A stretch of 64,000 bases of DNA from the NCBI GenBank assembly GCA_002305685.1, contig DBQB01000017.1, positions 19,767-83,766 on the forward strand, given 5' to 3'. Under the pieces are notes generated by a model that saw only the letters and a list, made by a program, of their open reading frames with translations, had not been told where the DNA came from and made no database searches. The translations under genes and the position numbers were made by a program. The stretch is from Ruminococcaceae bacterium UBA1405 (GTDB taxonomy: Bacteria > Bacillota > Clostridia > Oscillospirales > Ruminococcaceae). This document shows, in pieces, positions 24,720-33,098 of this stretch (position 1 is its first letter; the number at the start of each line of letters is the position of its first letter).

Positions 24720-26408
24720 ATGTGGCGTTTTTCGATGAGGCGCTTGATTTTATGGATTTTTTTATCTTTGCTGATCTGTTCCCTGACCCTTACCACTGCG
24801 GGATGTTCCCTTCGTTCCCGCCCTCTCATCCGGTATAATATATCCCAAGGCGTACAGAACCTGGATCCTCAATTCGCCCAGCAGCCCAATGAGCTGCTGG
24901 TGGTGCTCAACTGCTTTGAAGGTCTGTTCCGTCTGGATGAGGAAAGGACGGTGGTCCCTGCCGCCGTAGAACGCTATCTCCTTTCACAGGACCGATGTAC
25001 ATATACATTTTATCTCAAAGAAAACCTCCAATGGTCCGACGGGATTGCGCTCACCGCCCACGATTTTGTTTTCGCTTTTCAAAGGCTGTTTCAAACCAGT
25101 TCCCCCGCCCCAAACGCACAGGATTTTATCGGTATCCGCAATGCCTCCGCAGTCTTGGAGGGTAGCTTGCCGGTGTCTCAGCTAGGGGTAAAAGCTCTGG
25201 ACGATCATACGTTACAGATTACCTTGGAACAGCCGGATCTTTTCTTTACCGAGCTGCTGACCACTGCCGCCGCCATGCCCTGCCGGGAGGATTTTTTTCA
25301 TGGATGCAACGGCCGGTACGGCCTCTCTCTGAGCACCCTGATTTTTAACGGCCCCTATACCGTTGGCAGCTGGAACAACGACAAATACATCGGCCTGTTT
25401 CCCAACGAAAGCTATGCTGCATCCGGCTCCCTGCCAGTCTGTACCGTCTATCTGTACACCACCCGCCCTCAAGAGGAAAACCTCTCCTTGCTTTTGGAGG
25501 ATCGGGGAGACGGGGGACCGGTATATTATAGCGATCTTTCTCAGCTGGAAGGCGGGGATTTCTCGGTGTATACCTTCGAAAATACCGTCTATCTGCTGCT
25601 GTTTAACCAGCAGATCCCCCAACTGCAAAACCAGAATATCCGTCTGGGGATGGCGTATGCCTTTAACCGGCAGCTGTTCCAGCCCTATCTGGAGAATAAC
25701 CTGACCCTTACCAATCTTATCCTTCCACCGACTACCTCCATTCAAGGTCAACCTTACCGGGAACTGGTCTCGGTACCGGGGATCCTCTACGACAGCGCCA
25801 CAGCGCAGCGGTATTTTTCCGACGGGCTCAGTGAGCTGGGAATTTCCAAGCTCTCCAAAAGCACCCTAATCTGCCTGGACACCGGCCCTCACAAGATGCT
25901 TTCCGGATTTATCCAGCAACAATGGCAAAACGATCTAAACCTGTATGTCAATACCGAAGCGCTTTCTGCTTCCGACTTCTATGCCCGGATTGCCAGCGGA
26001 GACTTTGAGATGGCCATTGTTCCCTTTACCATGTCCCAATCCAATCCTGGGGTATTTCTGTCCCAGCTGCTGGATTATCTCCCCGAGACCTCGGTGCAAA
26101 ACCCGGACCAGCAGGATCTGGAAACCGAAACAGAGCCGCTGACCTCCTCCATCGACGAGGATCTAACAAAACTGCAAAGCGATTTGAGCGCCGCCCGTCA
26201 GGCACAGACCCCACAGCAGGCCGCCCAATACTTTGCACAGGCGGAATCGCTGCTGCTGGAAAAGGGATATGTGATTCCTTTGTATTTTGAATCCAGCTAT
26301 TTTGCGATTTCCAGCCGGTTTGAGGACGTCATCTTCACCCCCTTTTCCGGCTCCATCTATTTTCATCAGGCCTGGGAAAACAACAACTCCCCTTCCAGCC
26401 TGTTTTAG
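24720..26408 (+). CDS. Oligopeptide-type ABC transporter substrate-binding lipoprotein
   Basis: This 562-residue protein is a family 5 (OppA/DppA-like) extracellular solute-binding protein. The N-terminus is a signal peptide with lipobox TAGCSL (Cys at about residue 29). Diagnostic segments follow: NISQGVQNLDPQFA near 40, YTFYLKENLQWSDG near 97, and TAHDFVFAFQR. There is no permease or ATPase gene beside it, so it is an orphan that must dock with a transporter elsewhere or act as a sensor. The first ATG at 24720 abuts AAGGGG with no spacer; the ATG at 24735 (spacing 15) may be the real start. Confidence 0.87.
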   Translation: MWRFSMRRLILWIFLSLLICSLTLTTAGCSLRSRPLIRYNISQGVQNLDPQFAQQPNELLVVLNCFEGLFRLDEERTVVPAAVERYLLSQDRCTYTFYLKENLQWSDGIALTAHDFVFAFQRLFQTSSPAPNAQDFIGIRNASAVLEGSLPVSQLGVKALDDHTLQITLEQPDLFFTELLTTAAAMPCREDFFHGCNGRYGLSLSTLIFNGPYTVGSWNNDKYIGLFPNESYAASGSLPVCTVYLYTTRPQEENLSLLLEDRGDGGPVYYSDLSQLEGGDFSVYTFENTVYLLLFNQQIPQLQNQNIRLGMAYAFNRQLFQPYLENNLTLTNLILPPTTSIQGQPYRELVSVPGILYDSATAQRYFSDGLSELGISKLSKSTLICLDTGPHKMLSGFIQQQWQNDLNLYVNTEALSASDFYARIASGDFEMAIVPFTMSQSNPGVFLSQLLDYLPETSVQNPDQQDLETETEPLTSSIDEDLTKLQSDLSAARQAQTPQQAAQYFAQAESLLLEKGYVIPLYFESSYFAISSRFEDVIFTPFSGSIYFHQAWENNNSPSSLF

Positions 26409-26419
26409 TTTCCAAAATC

Positions 26420-26455
26420 AAAGGCATCCGCCTCCCAGAGTGGGCGGATGCCTTT
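26420..26455. terminator. Bidirectional intrinsic terminator
   Basis: Thirteen-base-pair stem (26420-26432 with 26443-26455), 10-nt loop, between the converging peptide-binding gene (plus) and GH27 gene (minus); TTTTGTTTT follows on the plus strand. Confidence 0.85.
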
Positions 26456-26493
26456 TGTTTTCATCGTATTCTGCGCAGGTATATGGGGGAAAG

Positions 26494-27846
26494 TTATGGC
26501 TGTTCATCCTTGGTATGACTCAGCGCATACACCTTACAGCCATGGGCTGTCAGCGGAAAGGTCAGGGAATCGCCGTCAAACCGGTCCTCCACCGTCTCCC
26601 CGCACCAAAGTTCTGTCCCCCACAGTACAAGCTGGCCTGGCATTCCCACATCCTCCAGCGCCTGCTGGACCTCTCTGCGGCTGATCTGCACCTGCGCGCC
26701 GCCGTCCGAAAGGCAGAATACCGCCAGATAACACCGGTCCTCAGAAGCGTTGTAGGCCACCCATGCGGCCTTATCCTCATCCCGGACAACCTGTCTGGGG
26801 CGGCACTGAGGAGGCAGCATTCCCAGCACCTCCCGGTTGGTCAGCAGGGACATGGTCTCAGGGTCATCCTCCAACAATGTCATCTCAGCCCCCAACATCA
26901 GCGGTGCGCCGAAGATACACCACAGGGTCATCATCGTTCTTTGCTCTTCCAGAGTAAAGTTGGTTTTCCGCTCCTGTCCGAACCCCTTGCCCACATATCC
27001 CATGGGCAGCATATCACAGTCGGGATAACAGCCTGGGGAGACATGATCCTGCCACAGTTCACAGCGCCAGAACATCTCCTTGAGGGCGGACCAATCATCC
27101 CAGAAATCTCCGGTGATCCGCCACATATTGGCATATTTCCCATAATGCCCTGCCTGTTCCAGCAGCGCAGGCCCAGGAGAGAGGGAAAGCACAATCTCCC
27201 GCCCGCATTTTTCAATGGCTTTGGCGATCATCTCCACCTCATGACGCGCCGCATAGGGCTTGTGGGGCAGCATGGCAAGGTTGCAGATATCGTCGCATTT
27301 GATGTAATCCACCCCCCACTGGGCATACAGTTCCATCAGGGAATCGTAGTAGGCCTGCCCTTCCGGGCGGTTGCGCACCCCGTACATATCTGAATTCCAA
27401 CCGCAGATCATGGTGGGGTCGGCAATCTCGTTGGCGGTGACCGCACAGCCTTTGATCTTCCCGTGGAGATGAGCGGAAAGCCGCGGGATTCCCCGCATAA
27501 TATGGATTCCAAACTTTAACCCCAGACTGTGGACATACTCGGCCAGAGGCCCAAACCCGGCTCCCCCCGCCGAGGAGGGGAAACGTTCCGGATCCGGCAG
27601 CAGCCGGGAATACTCGTCCATTTCCAGATGGGAAAAGGGGATGTACTGGAATTCCTGACGCCTGGTTCCCGGCTTTTGGGCATACCACTGGATATCCACC
27701 ACAACGTATTCCCAGCCGTATTCCCGCAGATGCTCCGCCATAAACGCAGCGTTGGCCCGCACCTGCGCCTCATTGACGGTGGTATCGTAGTAGTCGTAGC
27801 TGTTCCAGCCCATGGGAGGTGTCCTTGCAAAATCGTTTTTGTTCAT
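26494..27846 (-). CDS. Alpha-galactosidase, GH27
   Basis: This 450-residue enzyme should hydrolyse terminal alpha-D-galactosides. The start ARTPPMGWNSYDYYD and DIQWY are GH27 hallmarks; YIKCDD holds the expected nucleophile D185, and WRITGDFWDDW the acid/base D247. A C-terminal beta-sandwich of about 120 residues completes the normal length. There is no signal peptide. The ATG follows AAGGAG. The gene lies just downstream of the ribosomal operon terminator with its own TATAAT (plus 27883-27888). No alpha-galactoside transporter is adjacent. Confidence 0.93.
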   Translation of the reverse strand: MNKNDFARTPPMGWNSYDYYDTTVNEAQVRANAAFMAEHLREYGWEYVVVDIQWYAQKPGTRRQEFQYIPFSHLEMDEYSRLLPDPERFPSSAGGAGFGPLAEYVHSLGLKFGIHIMRGIPRLSAHLHGKIKGCAVTANEIADPTMICGWNSDMYGVRNRPEGQAYYDSLMELYAQWGVDYIKCDDICNLAMLPHKPYAARHEVEMIAKAIEKCGREIVLSLSPGPALLEQAGHYGKYANMWRITGDFWDDWSALKEMFWRCELWQDHVSPGCYPDCDMLPMGYVGKGFGQERKTNFTLEEQRTMMTLWCIFGAPLMLGAEMTLLEDDPETMSLLTNREVLGMLPPQCRPRQVVRDEDKAAWVAYNASEDRCYLAVFCLSDGGAQVQISRREVQQALEDVGMPGQLVLWGTELWCGETVEDRFDGDSLTFPLTAHGCKVYALSHTKDEQP

Positions 27847-27882
27847 CTGGTGCTCACTCCTTCACAGCGATGGCTTACCACC

Positions 27883-27911
27883 ATTATAACAACTTTGTAG
27901 CTGGATGAACA
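27883..27911 (-). promoter_or_regulatory. Candidate promoter of GH27 gene
   Basis: Perfect minus-strand TATAAT (plus 27883-27888); the -35, TGTTCA (plus 27906-27911) at 17 bp, is weak. Confidence 0.4.
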
Positions 27912-27921
27912 GAGAAAAGAA

Positions 27922-27962
27922 AAAACGGGCACATCCAAATCACTTTCGGATGTGCCCGTTTT
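27922..27962 (-). terminator. Terminator of the ribosomal superoperon
   Basis: Fifteen-base-pair stem (27922-27936 with 27948-27962), 11-nt loop, 32 bp after the rplQ stop, with T-rich sequence following on the minus strand. Confidence 0.92.
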
Positions 27963-27994
27963 GGGTTGTCAGATCAAAAGGACCGGCGATCCAA

Positions 27995-28336
27995 TCAGAT
28001 CAGTTCAATGATAGCCATCTCAGCGGCATCGCCTCTGCGGGGCCCGATCTTGATGATGCGGGAGTATCCGCCGTTGGTCTCCTTATATTTGGGAGCCAGC
28101 TCGTCAAACAATTTCTTTGCCACAGTTTCCTTGGTAACAAAGGAATATACCTGACGTTTCGCGTGGAGGTTATCCTCCTTGGCGATGGTGATCATCTTTT
28201 CAGTCATAGCCCGAACCTCTTTGGCGCGGGTAACGGTGGTCTCAATCTTGCCGGTTTCCAGCAGATAGGTGACCATAGCGCGGAGCATCGCTTTTCTATG
28301 ATCGGAGGTTCTGCCGAGTTTTCTCGTACCTGGCAT
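27995..28336 (-). CDS. rplQ: 50S ribosomal protein L17
   Basis: This 113-residue protein lines the exit-tunnel side of the 50S subunit. MPGTRKLGRTSDHRKAMLR is the standard bacterial L17 N-terminus, and GGYSRIIKIGPRRGDAAEMAIIEL the C-terminus. Length is normal. It is the last gene of the superoperon, 35 bp after rpoA, and is followed by the terminator. In many Firmicutes ECF transporter genes come next; here they do not. Confidence 0.97.
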   Translation of the reverse strand: MPGTRKLGRTSDHRKAMLRAMVTYLLETGKIETTVTRAKEVRAMTEKMITIAKEDNLHAKRQVYSFVTKETVAKKLFDELAPKYKETNGGYSRIIKIGPRRGDAAEMAIIELI

Positions 28337-28371
28337 CGAATTTCACTCCTTTACCATGGATTGGTTATTGG

Positions 28372-29337
28372 TTATTCTTCGTCGTCGTTGAGCTGGAATC
28401 CAAGGCTTACCAACTTGGAGATAACTTCCTCCAGGGACTTGGTCCCCAGATTCCGTACCTTCATCATCTCGCTCTTGGATTTGCTGATCAGCTCTTTTAC
28501 TGTGTTGATCCCAGCACGCTTCAAGCAGTTAGAGGAGCGAACAGACAAGTCAAGCTCATCAATGGTCATCTCCAGGATAGAATCCTTACCGCTGTCTTCC
28601 CTTTCCACAACAGGTTCGGTGCTATAGACCTCAGAGGAGAGATCCATAAACTTCACAAGATGGTCGTTGAGGACCTTGGCTCCTAACGAGACAGCCTCGT
28701 CGGCGGCAATGGTACCGTCTGTCCATACTTCAAGAATCAACTTGTCGTAGTCTGTTTTCTGTTCAACACGCTGGTTCTCCACAACATAATGCACCTTAAG
28801 CACAGGTGTATAGATGCTGTCGATCGGAATAACGCCGATCACGTTCTGTTCCCGGTCAGACGCTTTGTTCTGCTCGGCGGGAACATAGCCTTTGCCTCTG
28901 CCCAGCGTGATCTCCATATGCAGTTCTGCGCCGGAACCCAGTGTAGCAATACGCAAATCTGGATTGAGTATCTCAACATCCGAATCAGGAATGATGGAAC
29001 CGGCGGTGACAACGCACTCGCCTTTTGCTTCGATGCGGATCTTTTTCGGCGCATCGCAGTAAAGTTTGGCCCGCAGTCCCTTCAGATTCAGGACAATCTC
29101 GGTGACGTCCTCCTTCACACCCGGGATGGTTGAAAACTCGTGCTGTACCCCATCAATCTTTACAGATGTGACGGCAACACCAGGAAGCGAGGAGAGCAGC
29201 ACACGCCGTAGACTGTTGCCAATGGTCATGCCAAATCCCCGATCCAGGGGCTCAAAGACAAAACGGCCATAGGAACCATTCGGCGCGATCTCGGCTATCT
29301 CAATCTCGGGACTTTTCGCCTTTTTGAACTCGTTCAC
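28372..29337 (-). CDS. rpoA: RNA polymerase subunit alpha
   Basis: This 321-residue protein is the assembly scaffold of RNA polymerase. The N-terminal dimerisation domain has GFGMTIGNSLRRVLLSSLPG near residue 35, then a flexible linker, then an alpha-CTD with DELDLSVRSSNCLKRAGI and IEDLxxK-type helix-hairpin-helix (VRNLGTKSLEEV) that contacts UP elements and activators. It lies between rpsD and rplQ as in other Firmicutes. Confidence 0.98.
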   Translation of the reverse strand: MNEFKKAKSPEIEIAEIAPNGSYGRFVFEPLDRGFGMTIGNSLRRVLLSSLPGVAVTSVKIDGVQHEFSTIPGVKEDVTEIVLNLKGLRAKLYCDAPKKIRIEAKGECVVTAGSIIPDSDVEILNPDLRIATLGSGAELHMEITLGRGKGYVPAEQNKASDREQNVIGVIPIDSIYTPVLKVHYVVENQRVEQKTDYDKLILEVWTDGTIAADEAVSLGAKVLNDHLVKFMDLSSEVYSTEPVVEREDSGKDSILEMTIDELDLSVRSSNCLKRAGINTVKELISKSKSEMMKVRNLGTKSLEEVISKLVSLGFQLNDDEE

Positions 29338-29407
29338 AAGTAACCCTCCTTATGCGGCAGAAAGCTCTGCCAGTATAATCGCATTCCCTTGCCGATTTCT
29401 ATCCGCA

Positions 29408-30001
29408 TTATTTGGAGTAGAGCTCGATGATCAGGTGTTCCTGAACCTCATAGTCGATGTCGTCTCTGGCGGGCATCGCAACCACTTTGCCGGAGAAATG
29501 CTCACCATCTTTTTCCAGCCACTTGGGAACTACAGAAACAGCGTTCTGCTCAGCCAAAGTCTTAAACTTGACGGAGCTGCGGCTGCCTTCCTTAACAGCG
29601 ATCACCATACCGGGTTTTACCAGGTAGGAAGGAATGTTTACCTTCTGGCCATTGACGGTGAAATGTCCATGGCTGATGAGCTGTTTGGCCTCGCGGCGGG
29701 TGCTGGCATAGCCCAGACGGAACACAACGTTGTCCAGTCTTCTCTCCAGATACTGAAGCAGAGCCTCACCGGTAACACCGCTGCTCTTCATAGCCATCTC
29801 GTAGTATCTATGGAAAGGTTTCTCCAGTACGCCGTAGATAAATTTAACCTTCTGCTTCTCGTTGAGCTGTATGCCATACTCGCTCTGTTTTCTTCTCTTC
29901 TGCTTCATGTTCCGGGTGGTTTCCTTCATCACGCCCAGAGTAGCAGGAGACAGGCCGAGGGACTTACAGGTTTTCAAAATAGGCTCTCTATTCTTTGCCA
30001 T
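29408..30001 (-). CDS. rpsD: 30S ribosomal protein S4
   Basis: This 197-residue primary 16S rRNA-binding protein nucleates 30S assembly. It has the S4 domain near residues 86-150 (RLDNVVFRLGYASTRREAKQLISHGHF). The N-terminal zinc-type Cys residues of some S4 proteins are absent apart from one (LKTCKSLGL), as in the C-minus type. The usual autogenous role of S4 on this operon is possible but no site was identified. Confidence 0.97.
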   Translation of the reverse strand: MAKNREPILKTCKSLGLSPATLGVMKETTRNMKQKRRKQSEYGIQLNEKQKVKFIYGVLEKPFHRYYEMAMKSSGVTGEALLQYLERRLDNVVFRLGYASTRREAKQLISHGHFTVNGQKVNIPSYLVKPGMVIAVKEGSRSSVKFKTLAEQNAVSVVPKWLEKDGEHFSGKVVAMPARDDIDYEVQEHLIIELYSK

Positions 30002-30037
30002 CTGTCATTTACCTCCTTTTTTACGCAAACGCACAGA

Positions 30038-30445
30038 TTATACGCGTCTTCTCTTGGGCGGACGACAGCCGTTGTGGGGGATAGGGGTCACGTCTTTAAT
30101 CATGGTGACCTCCAGTCCAGCGCCCTGCAGCGCACGGATCGCAGCCTCACGACCGGAACCAGGTCCTTTTACATATACTTCAACCGTCTTCAGTCCATGC
30201 TCCATAGCAGCCTTGGCAGCGGTCTCAGCCGCGGTCTGAGCAGCAAAGGGGGTGGATTTTCTGGAACCTCTAAAACCAAGACCACCGGCGCTTGCCCAGG
30301 ACAGAGCGTTGCCCTGCGTATCGGTAATGGTCACAATGGTATTGTTAAAGGTGGACTGAATATGAGCAGCACCGCGCTCAACGTTTTTACGCTCGCGGCG
30401 TCTACGAACCGTAGTAGCAGCTTTCTTTGCAGTAGCTTTAGCCAT
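30038..30445 (-). CDS. rpsK: 30S ribosomal protein S11
   Basis: This 135-residue platform protein is recognised by HIQSTFNNTIVTITD, GFRGSRKSTPFAAQ and GCRPPKRRRV at the C-terminus. It follows rpsM after 22 bp in the standard order. Confidence 0.98.
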   Translation of the reverse strand: MAKATAKKAATTVRRRRERKNVERGAAHIQSTFNNTIVTITDTQGNALSWASAGGLGFRGSRKSTPFAAQTAAETAAKAAMEHGLKTVEVYVKGPGSGREAAIRALQGAGLEVTMIKDVTPIPHNGCRPPKRRRV

Positions 30446-30467
30446 TCTTCTATTCCCTCCTTAACCC

Positions 30468-30836
30468 TTACTTCTTCTTGTTGGCAATGGTCTTCTTGGG
30501 ACCTTTGCGGGTACGAGCGTTGGTCTTGGTGCGCTGTCCTCTTACAGGCAGGCCTTTTCTATGACGAACGCCTCTATAGCACTGGATCTCCACCAGTCTC
30601 TTGATGTTGAGGGCTACATCGCGGCGCAGATCACCTTCTACGATCAGATGGTGTTCAATGTGCTCACGCAGCTTAGAGGACTCCTCCTCGGTCAGGTCCT
30701 TTACGCGGGTATCAGGATTGATACCGGTAACGGCCAGGATATCATTCGCAGTCTTGCGGCCGATACCGTAAATATAGGTCAAGCCGATCTCTACCCGTTT
30801 TTCTCTGGGCAGGTCAACACCAGCAATACGTGCCAT
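30468..30836 (-). CDS. rpsM: 30S ribosomal protein S13
   Basis: This 122-residue head protein contacts the 50S subunit and tRNA. MARIAGVDLPREKRVEIGLTY and RHRKGLPVRGQRTKTNARTRKGP are diagnostic. It lies 32 bp after rpmJ. Confidence 0.98.
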   Translation of the reverse strand: MARIAGVDLPREKRVEIGLTYIYGIGRKTANDILAVTGINPDTRVKDLTEEESSKLREHIEHHLIVEGDLRRDVALNIKRLVEIQCYRGVRHRKGLPVRGQRTKTNARTRKGPKKTIANKKK

Positions 30837-30868
30837 ACTTCTGTTGCACCTCCATTATCTATATTACA

Positions 30869-30982
30869 TTAGCCCTGGCGCTGTTTGTGTTTGGGGTTCG
30901 TGCAGATAACCATGATACGACCCTTGCGCCGAATGATTTTGCATTTTTCGCAGATGGGCTTAACGGAAGGTCTAACTTTCAT
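30869..30982 (-). CDS. rpmJ: 50S ribosomal protein L36
   Basis: This 37-residue protein reads MKVRPSVKPICEKCKIIRRK then GRIMVICTNPKHKQRQG, the zinc-binding (C11, C14, C27, H32) form of bacterial L36. The ATG at 30980-30982 follows AGGAGG, and the stop is at 30869-30871. It sits in its usual place between infA and rpsM. Presence of the Cys set shows no zinc-independent paralogue has replaced it. Confidence 0.97.
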   Translation of the reverse strand: MKVRPSVKPICEKCKIIRRKGRIMVICTNPKHKQRQG

Positions 30983-31097
30983 TTGAAATTACCTCCTTGG
31001 CGGATAACCGCCCTTTCTCGCACATCATATAGAATGTGGGTTGATTGATTTCGTTTGGGCAAAGCATCCGGCAGCCAAGCCGCCATCTGCCTTTGAC

Positions 31098-31316
31098 TTA
31101 TTTGGATCTCCAGGTGATACGTCCTTTGGTGAGATCATAGGGAGACATTTCCACTGTCACTTTGTCCCCTGGCAGAATCCGGATAAAGTTCATCCGAAGC
31201 TTACCGGAAATATGAGCCAGAATCTTATGCCCATTGGGCAGCTCTACATTGAAAGTGGCATTGGGAAGCGCTTCCAGAACAGTACCTTCGATCTCGATAA
31301 CATCATCTTTAGCCAA
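31098..31316 (-). CDS. infA: Translation initiation factor IF-1
   Basis: This 72-residue OB-fold protein binds the ribosomal A site during initiation. The sequence (M)AKDDVIEIEGTVLEALPNA through ITWRSK is full length. The start is TTG at 31314-31316, 7 nt after AGGAGG; no in-frame ATG exists at the family N-terminus, and the longer frame upstream overlaps the KOW gene and is not used. A TTG start would limit expression of this factor. Confidence 0.96.
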   Translation of the reverse strand: MAKDDVIEIEGTVLEALPNATFNVELPNGHKILAHISGKLRMNFIRILPGDKVTVEMSPYDLTKGRITWRSK

Positions 31317-31327
31317 GCAAATACCTC

Positions 31328-31597
31328 CTAAATGGGTGGCAATGTCGTTTCCGCCTCCACGGCGCGAATCGTGCGGCGGAGCTGACGGTTGGTTGTGAGT
31401 GCTGTAATATCCAGAACCGGTCCGGCTGGTTTCAGGTGTCTGAACCGTTTGCGTTTCGGAGATTCCAGTCTGCGTATCTTTCCATCCGCAATGAGGGCGA
31501 ATCCCTCCTCCGATGAAAGGATGATAAACAAATGTCCGGCATCTCGTCCCGCCGTGGACAGAACCACTTGGCCTCTCTCCATCTTTTGCACCGGCAA
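31328..31597 (-). CDS. KOW domain RNA-binding protein (L14e/L27e-like)
   Basis: This 89-residue basic protein has a KOW-type strand near its N-terminus (MERGQVVLSTAGRDAGHLFII) and a basic middle (RRLESPKRKRFRHLK). Similar small proteins lie between map and infA in many Firmicutes and resemble eukaryotic L14e. It likely binds ribosomal RNA, but its role is not defined. It is separated from infA by 11 bp and from map by 14 bp. Confidence 0.85.
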   Translation of the reverse strand: MPVQKMERGQVVLSTAGRDAGHLFIILSSEEGFALIADGKIRRLESPKRKRFRHLKPAGPVLDITALTTNRQLRRTIRAVEAETTLPPI

Positions 31598-31611
31598 ACA
31601 CCTCCTGCGTC

Positions 31612-32361
31612 CTATTCCGGGTCCGTCAGGATTACCGGGCCATGCTCTGTGATCGCTATGGTATGCTCAAAATGAGCCGATGGGCTTCCGCTGGCTGTGA
31701 GCACCGTCCATCCGTCGGGCTGGACCTTTACGTCGGCCCCCACCAGATTCACCATCGGTTCGATGGCGATGGTCATGCCGGGAACCAGCCGCACCCCTCT
31801 TCCGGGTTTTCCGAAATTGGGTACCTCCGGGGATTCATGCAGGTTGGCTCCTACGCCATGCCCTACATATTTGCGAACCACCGCGAAGCCGGCCTGCTCC
31901 ACATAGGACTGTACCGCATAGGCCACGTCGCCGATTCTAGCGCCGGGCACCGCTGCGGCAATCCCTTTGTACAGGCTTTCCTTGGTCACATCCAACAGCC
32001 TTTGTGTCTCCGGTGAGATCTGTCCCACCGCGAAGGTATAGGCGTTGTCTCCGTGAAACCCTTTGTAGTAGGCGCCTACGTCAATGCTGACGATGTCGCC
32101 GTCCTGGATTTTTCGGGAGCCTGGGATACCGTGAATAACTTCGTTGTTGATGGAAATACACGCGGTTCCGGGGAATCCGGCGTATCCCAAAAAGGACGGC
32201 TTGGCGCCTTTGGAAAGGATGAAATCGTGAAGGATCCGATCCAGTTCCTTGGTCGTCATGCCAGCCCGAATATGCTTTCCGGCCTCCAGCAGGGCCTGGT
32301 TGGAAATTCTTCCAGCCTCCCGCATGGCCGAGAGTTCTTTTTGTGTTTTCAGGATAATCAT
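31612..32361 (-). CDS. map: Methionine aminopeptidase type I
   Basis: This 249-residue enzyme removes the initiator Met from nascent proteins. The pita-bread fold ligands are visible: SIDVGAYYKGFHGDNAYTF (two Asp), YVGHGVGANLHESPEVPNFG (His), IAIEPM (Glu) and the last Glu in HFEHTIAITE. I use the ATG at 32361, preceded by GGAGG; an upstream ATG at 32406 adds 15 residues and overlaps the adk end region. Confidence 0.95.
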   Translation of the reverse strand: MIILKTQKELSAMREAGRISNQALLEAGKHIRAGMTTKELDRILHDFILSKGAKPSFLGYAGFPGTACISINNEVIHGIPGSRKIQDGDIVSIDVGAYYKGFHGDNAYTFAVGQISPETQRLLDVTKESLYKGIAAAVPGARIGDVAYAVQSYVEQAGFAVVRKYVGHGVGANLHESPEVPNFGKPGRGVRLVPGMTIAIEPMVNLVGADVKVQPDGWTVLTASGSPSAHFEHTIAITEHGPVILTDPE

Positions 32362-32408
32362 ATCAGCATTATCCTCCGTTGCAGCGCGGAAAAACAAATT
32401 TCTCACGC

Positions 32409-33041
32409 TTAGGCCTCCAGTGTTTTGAGAACCAGTGCAGAGGTATCGGAAACCTCTTCCTGTCCCTGTACCGGATACAGCTTACCCAGTTTTTCGTAGT
32501 AGGCCTTCACCGGCTCGGTTTGTTTGTGATAAACCTGCAGACGGTCACGAACCGTTTGGGGCTCATCATCCTTGCGGATCACCAGTTTCCCGCCGCAAGC
32601 ATCACAAACGCCCTCTACCTTGGAAGGTTTGTAAGCCAGGTGATAGGAGGCGCCGCAGCTCTCGCAAACCCGGCGGCCGGAAAGACGTGCCTCGATGGTT
32701 TCGTCTGCAACCTCGATATCGATGACCTTATCGATGGTCACACCCATAGCGGTCAGCGCCTCGGCCTGAGGCACCGTGCGGGGGAATCCGTCCAAAATAT
32801 ATCCGTTTTTGCAGTCGTCCTGCGCGAGCCGTTCCTTGATGATACCGATGACAACCTCATCGGGAACCAAACGGCCGTGATCCATATCATTCTTGGCCTT
32901 TAAGCCAAGCTCGGTACCGTTCTTCACAGCCTCCCTCAGGCAGTTGCCGGTGCTGATGGTGGGGATACCGAGATGATTGCTGATGACCTCCGCCTGGGTA
33001 CCCTTGCCGGCCCCAGGGGCGCCTAAAAGAATGATCTTCAT
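32409..33041 (-). CDS. adk: Adenylate kinase (zinc-type)
   Basis: This 210-residue enzyme interconverts ATP, ADP and AMP. The P-loop GAPGAGKGT is at residues 7-15, and DGFPRTVPQAEAL is present. The LID carries four Cys (CESC and CDAC), the zinc-stabilised form common in Gram-positive bacteria. It lies between secY and map in the spc operon. Confidence 0.97.
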   Translation of the reverse strand: MKIILLGAPGAGKGTQAEVISNHLGIPTISTGNCLREAVKNGTELGLKAKNDMDHGRLVPDEVVIGIIKERLAQDDCKNGYILDGFPRTVPQAEALTAMGVTIDKVIDIEVADETIEARLSGRRVCESCGASYHLAYKPSKVEGVCDACGGKLVIRKDDEPQTVRDRLQVYHKQTEPVKAYYEKLGKLYPVQGQEEVSDTSALVLKTLEA

Positions 33042-33098
33042 TCTGTCTGCCTCCTCCGAAGGACCGGAGCGTTGCCGCCCCGACTTGTTCCGGAAACC

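Noticed and set aside
31317..31601. N-terminal extension of infA
   Set aside because: It overlaps the KOW gene, has no similarity to IF-1, and a TTG with an ideal ribosome-binding site gives the normal 72 residues.
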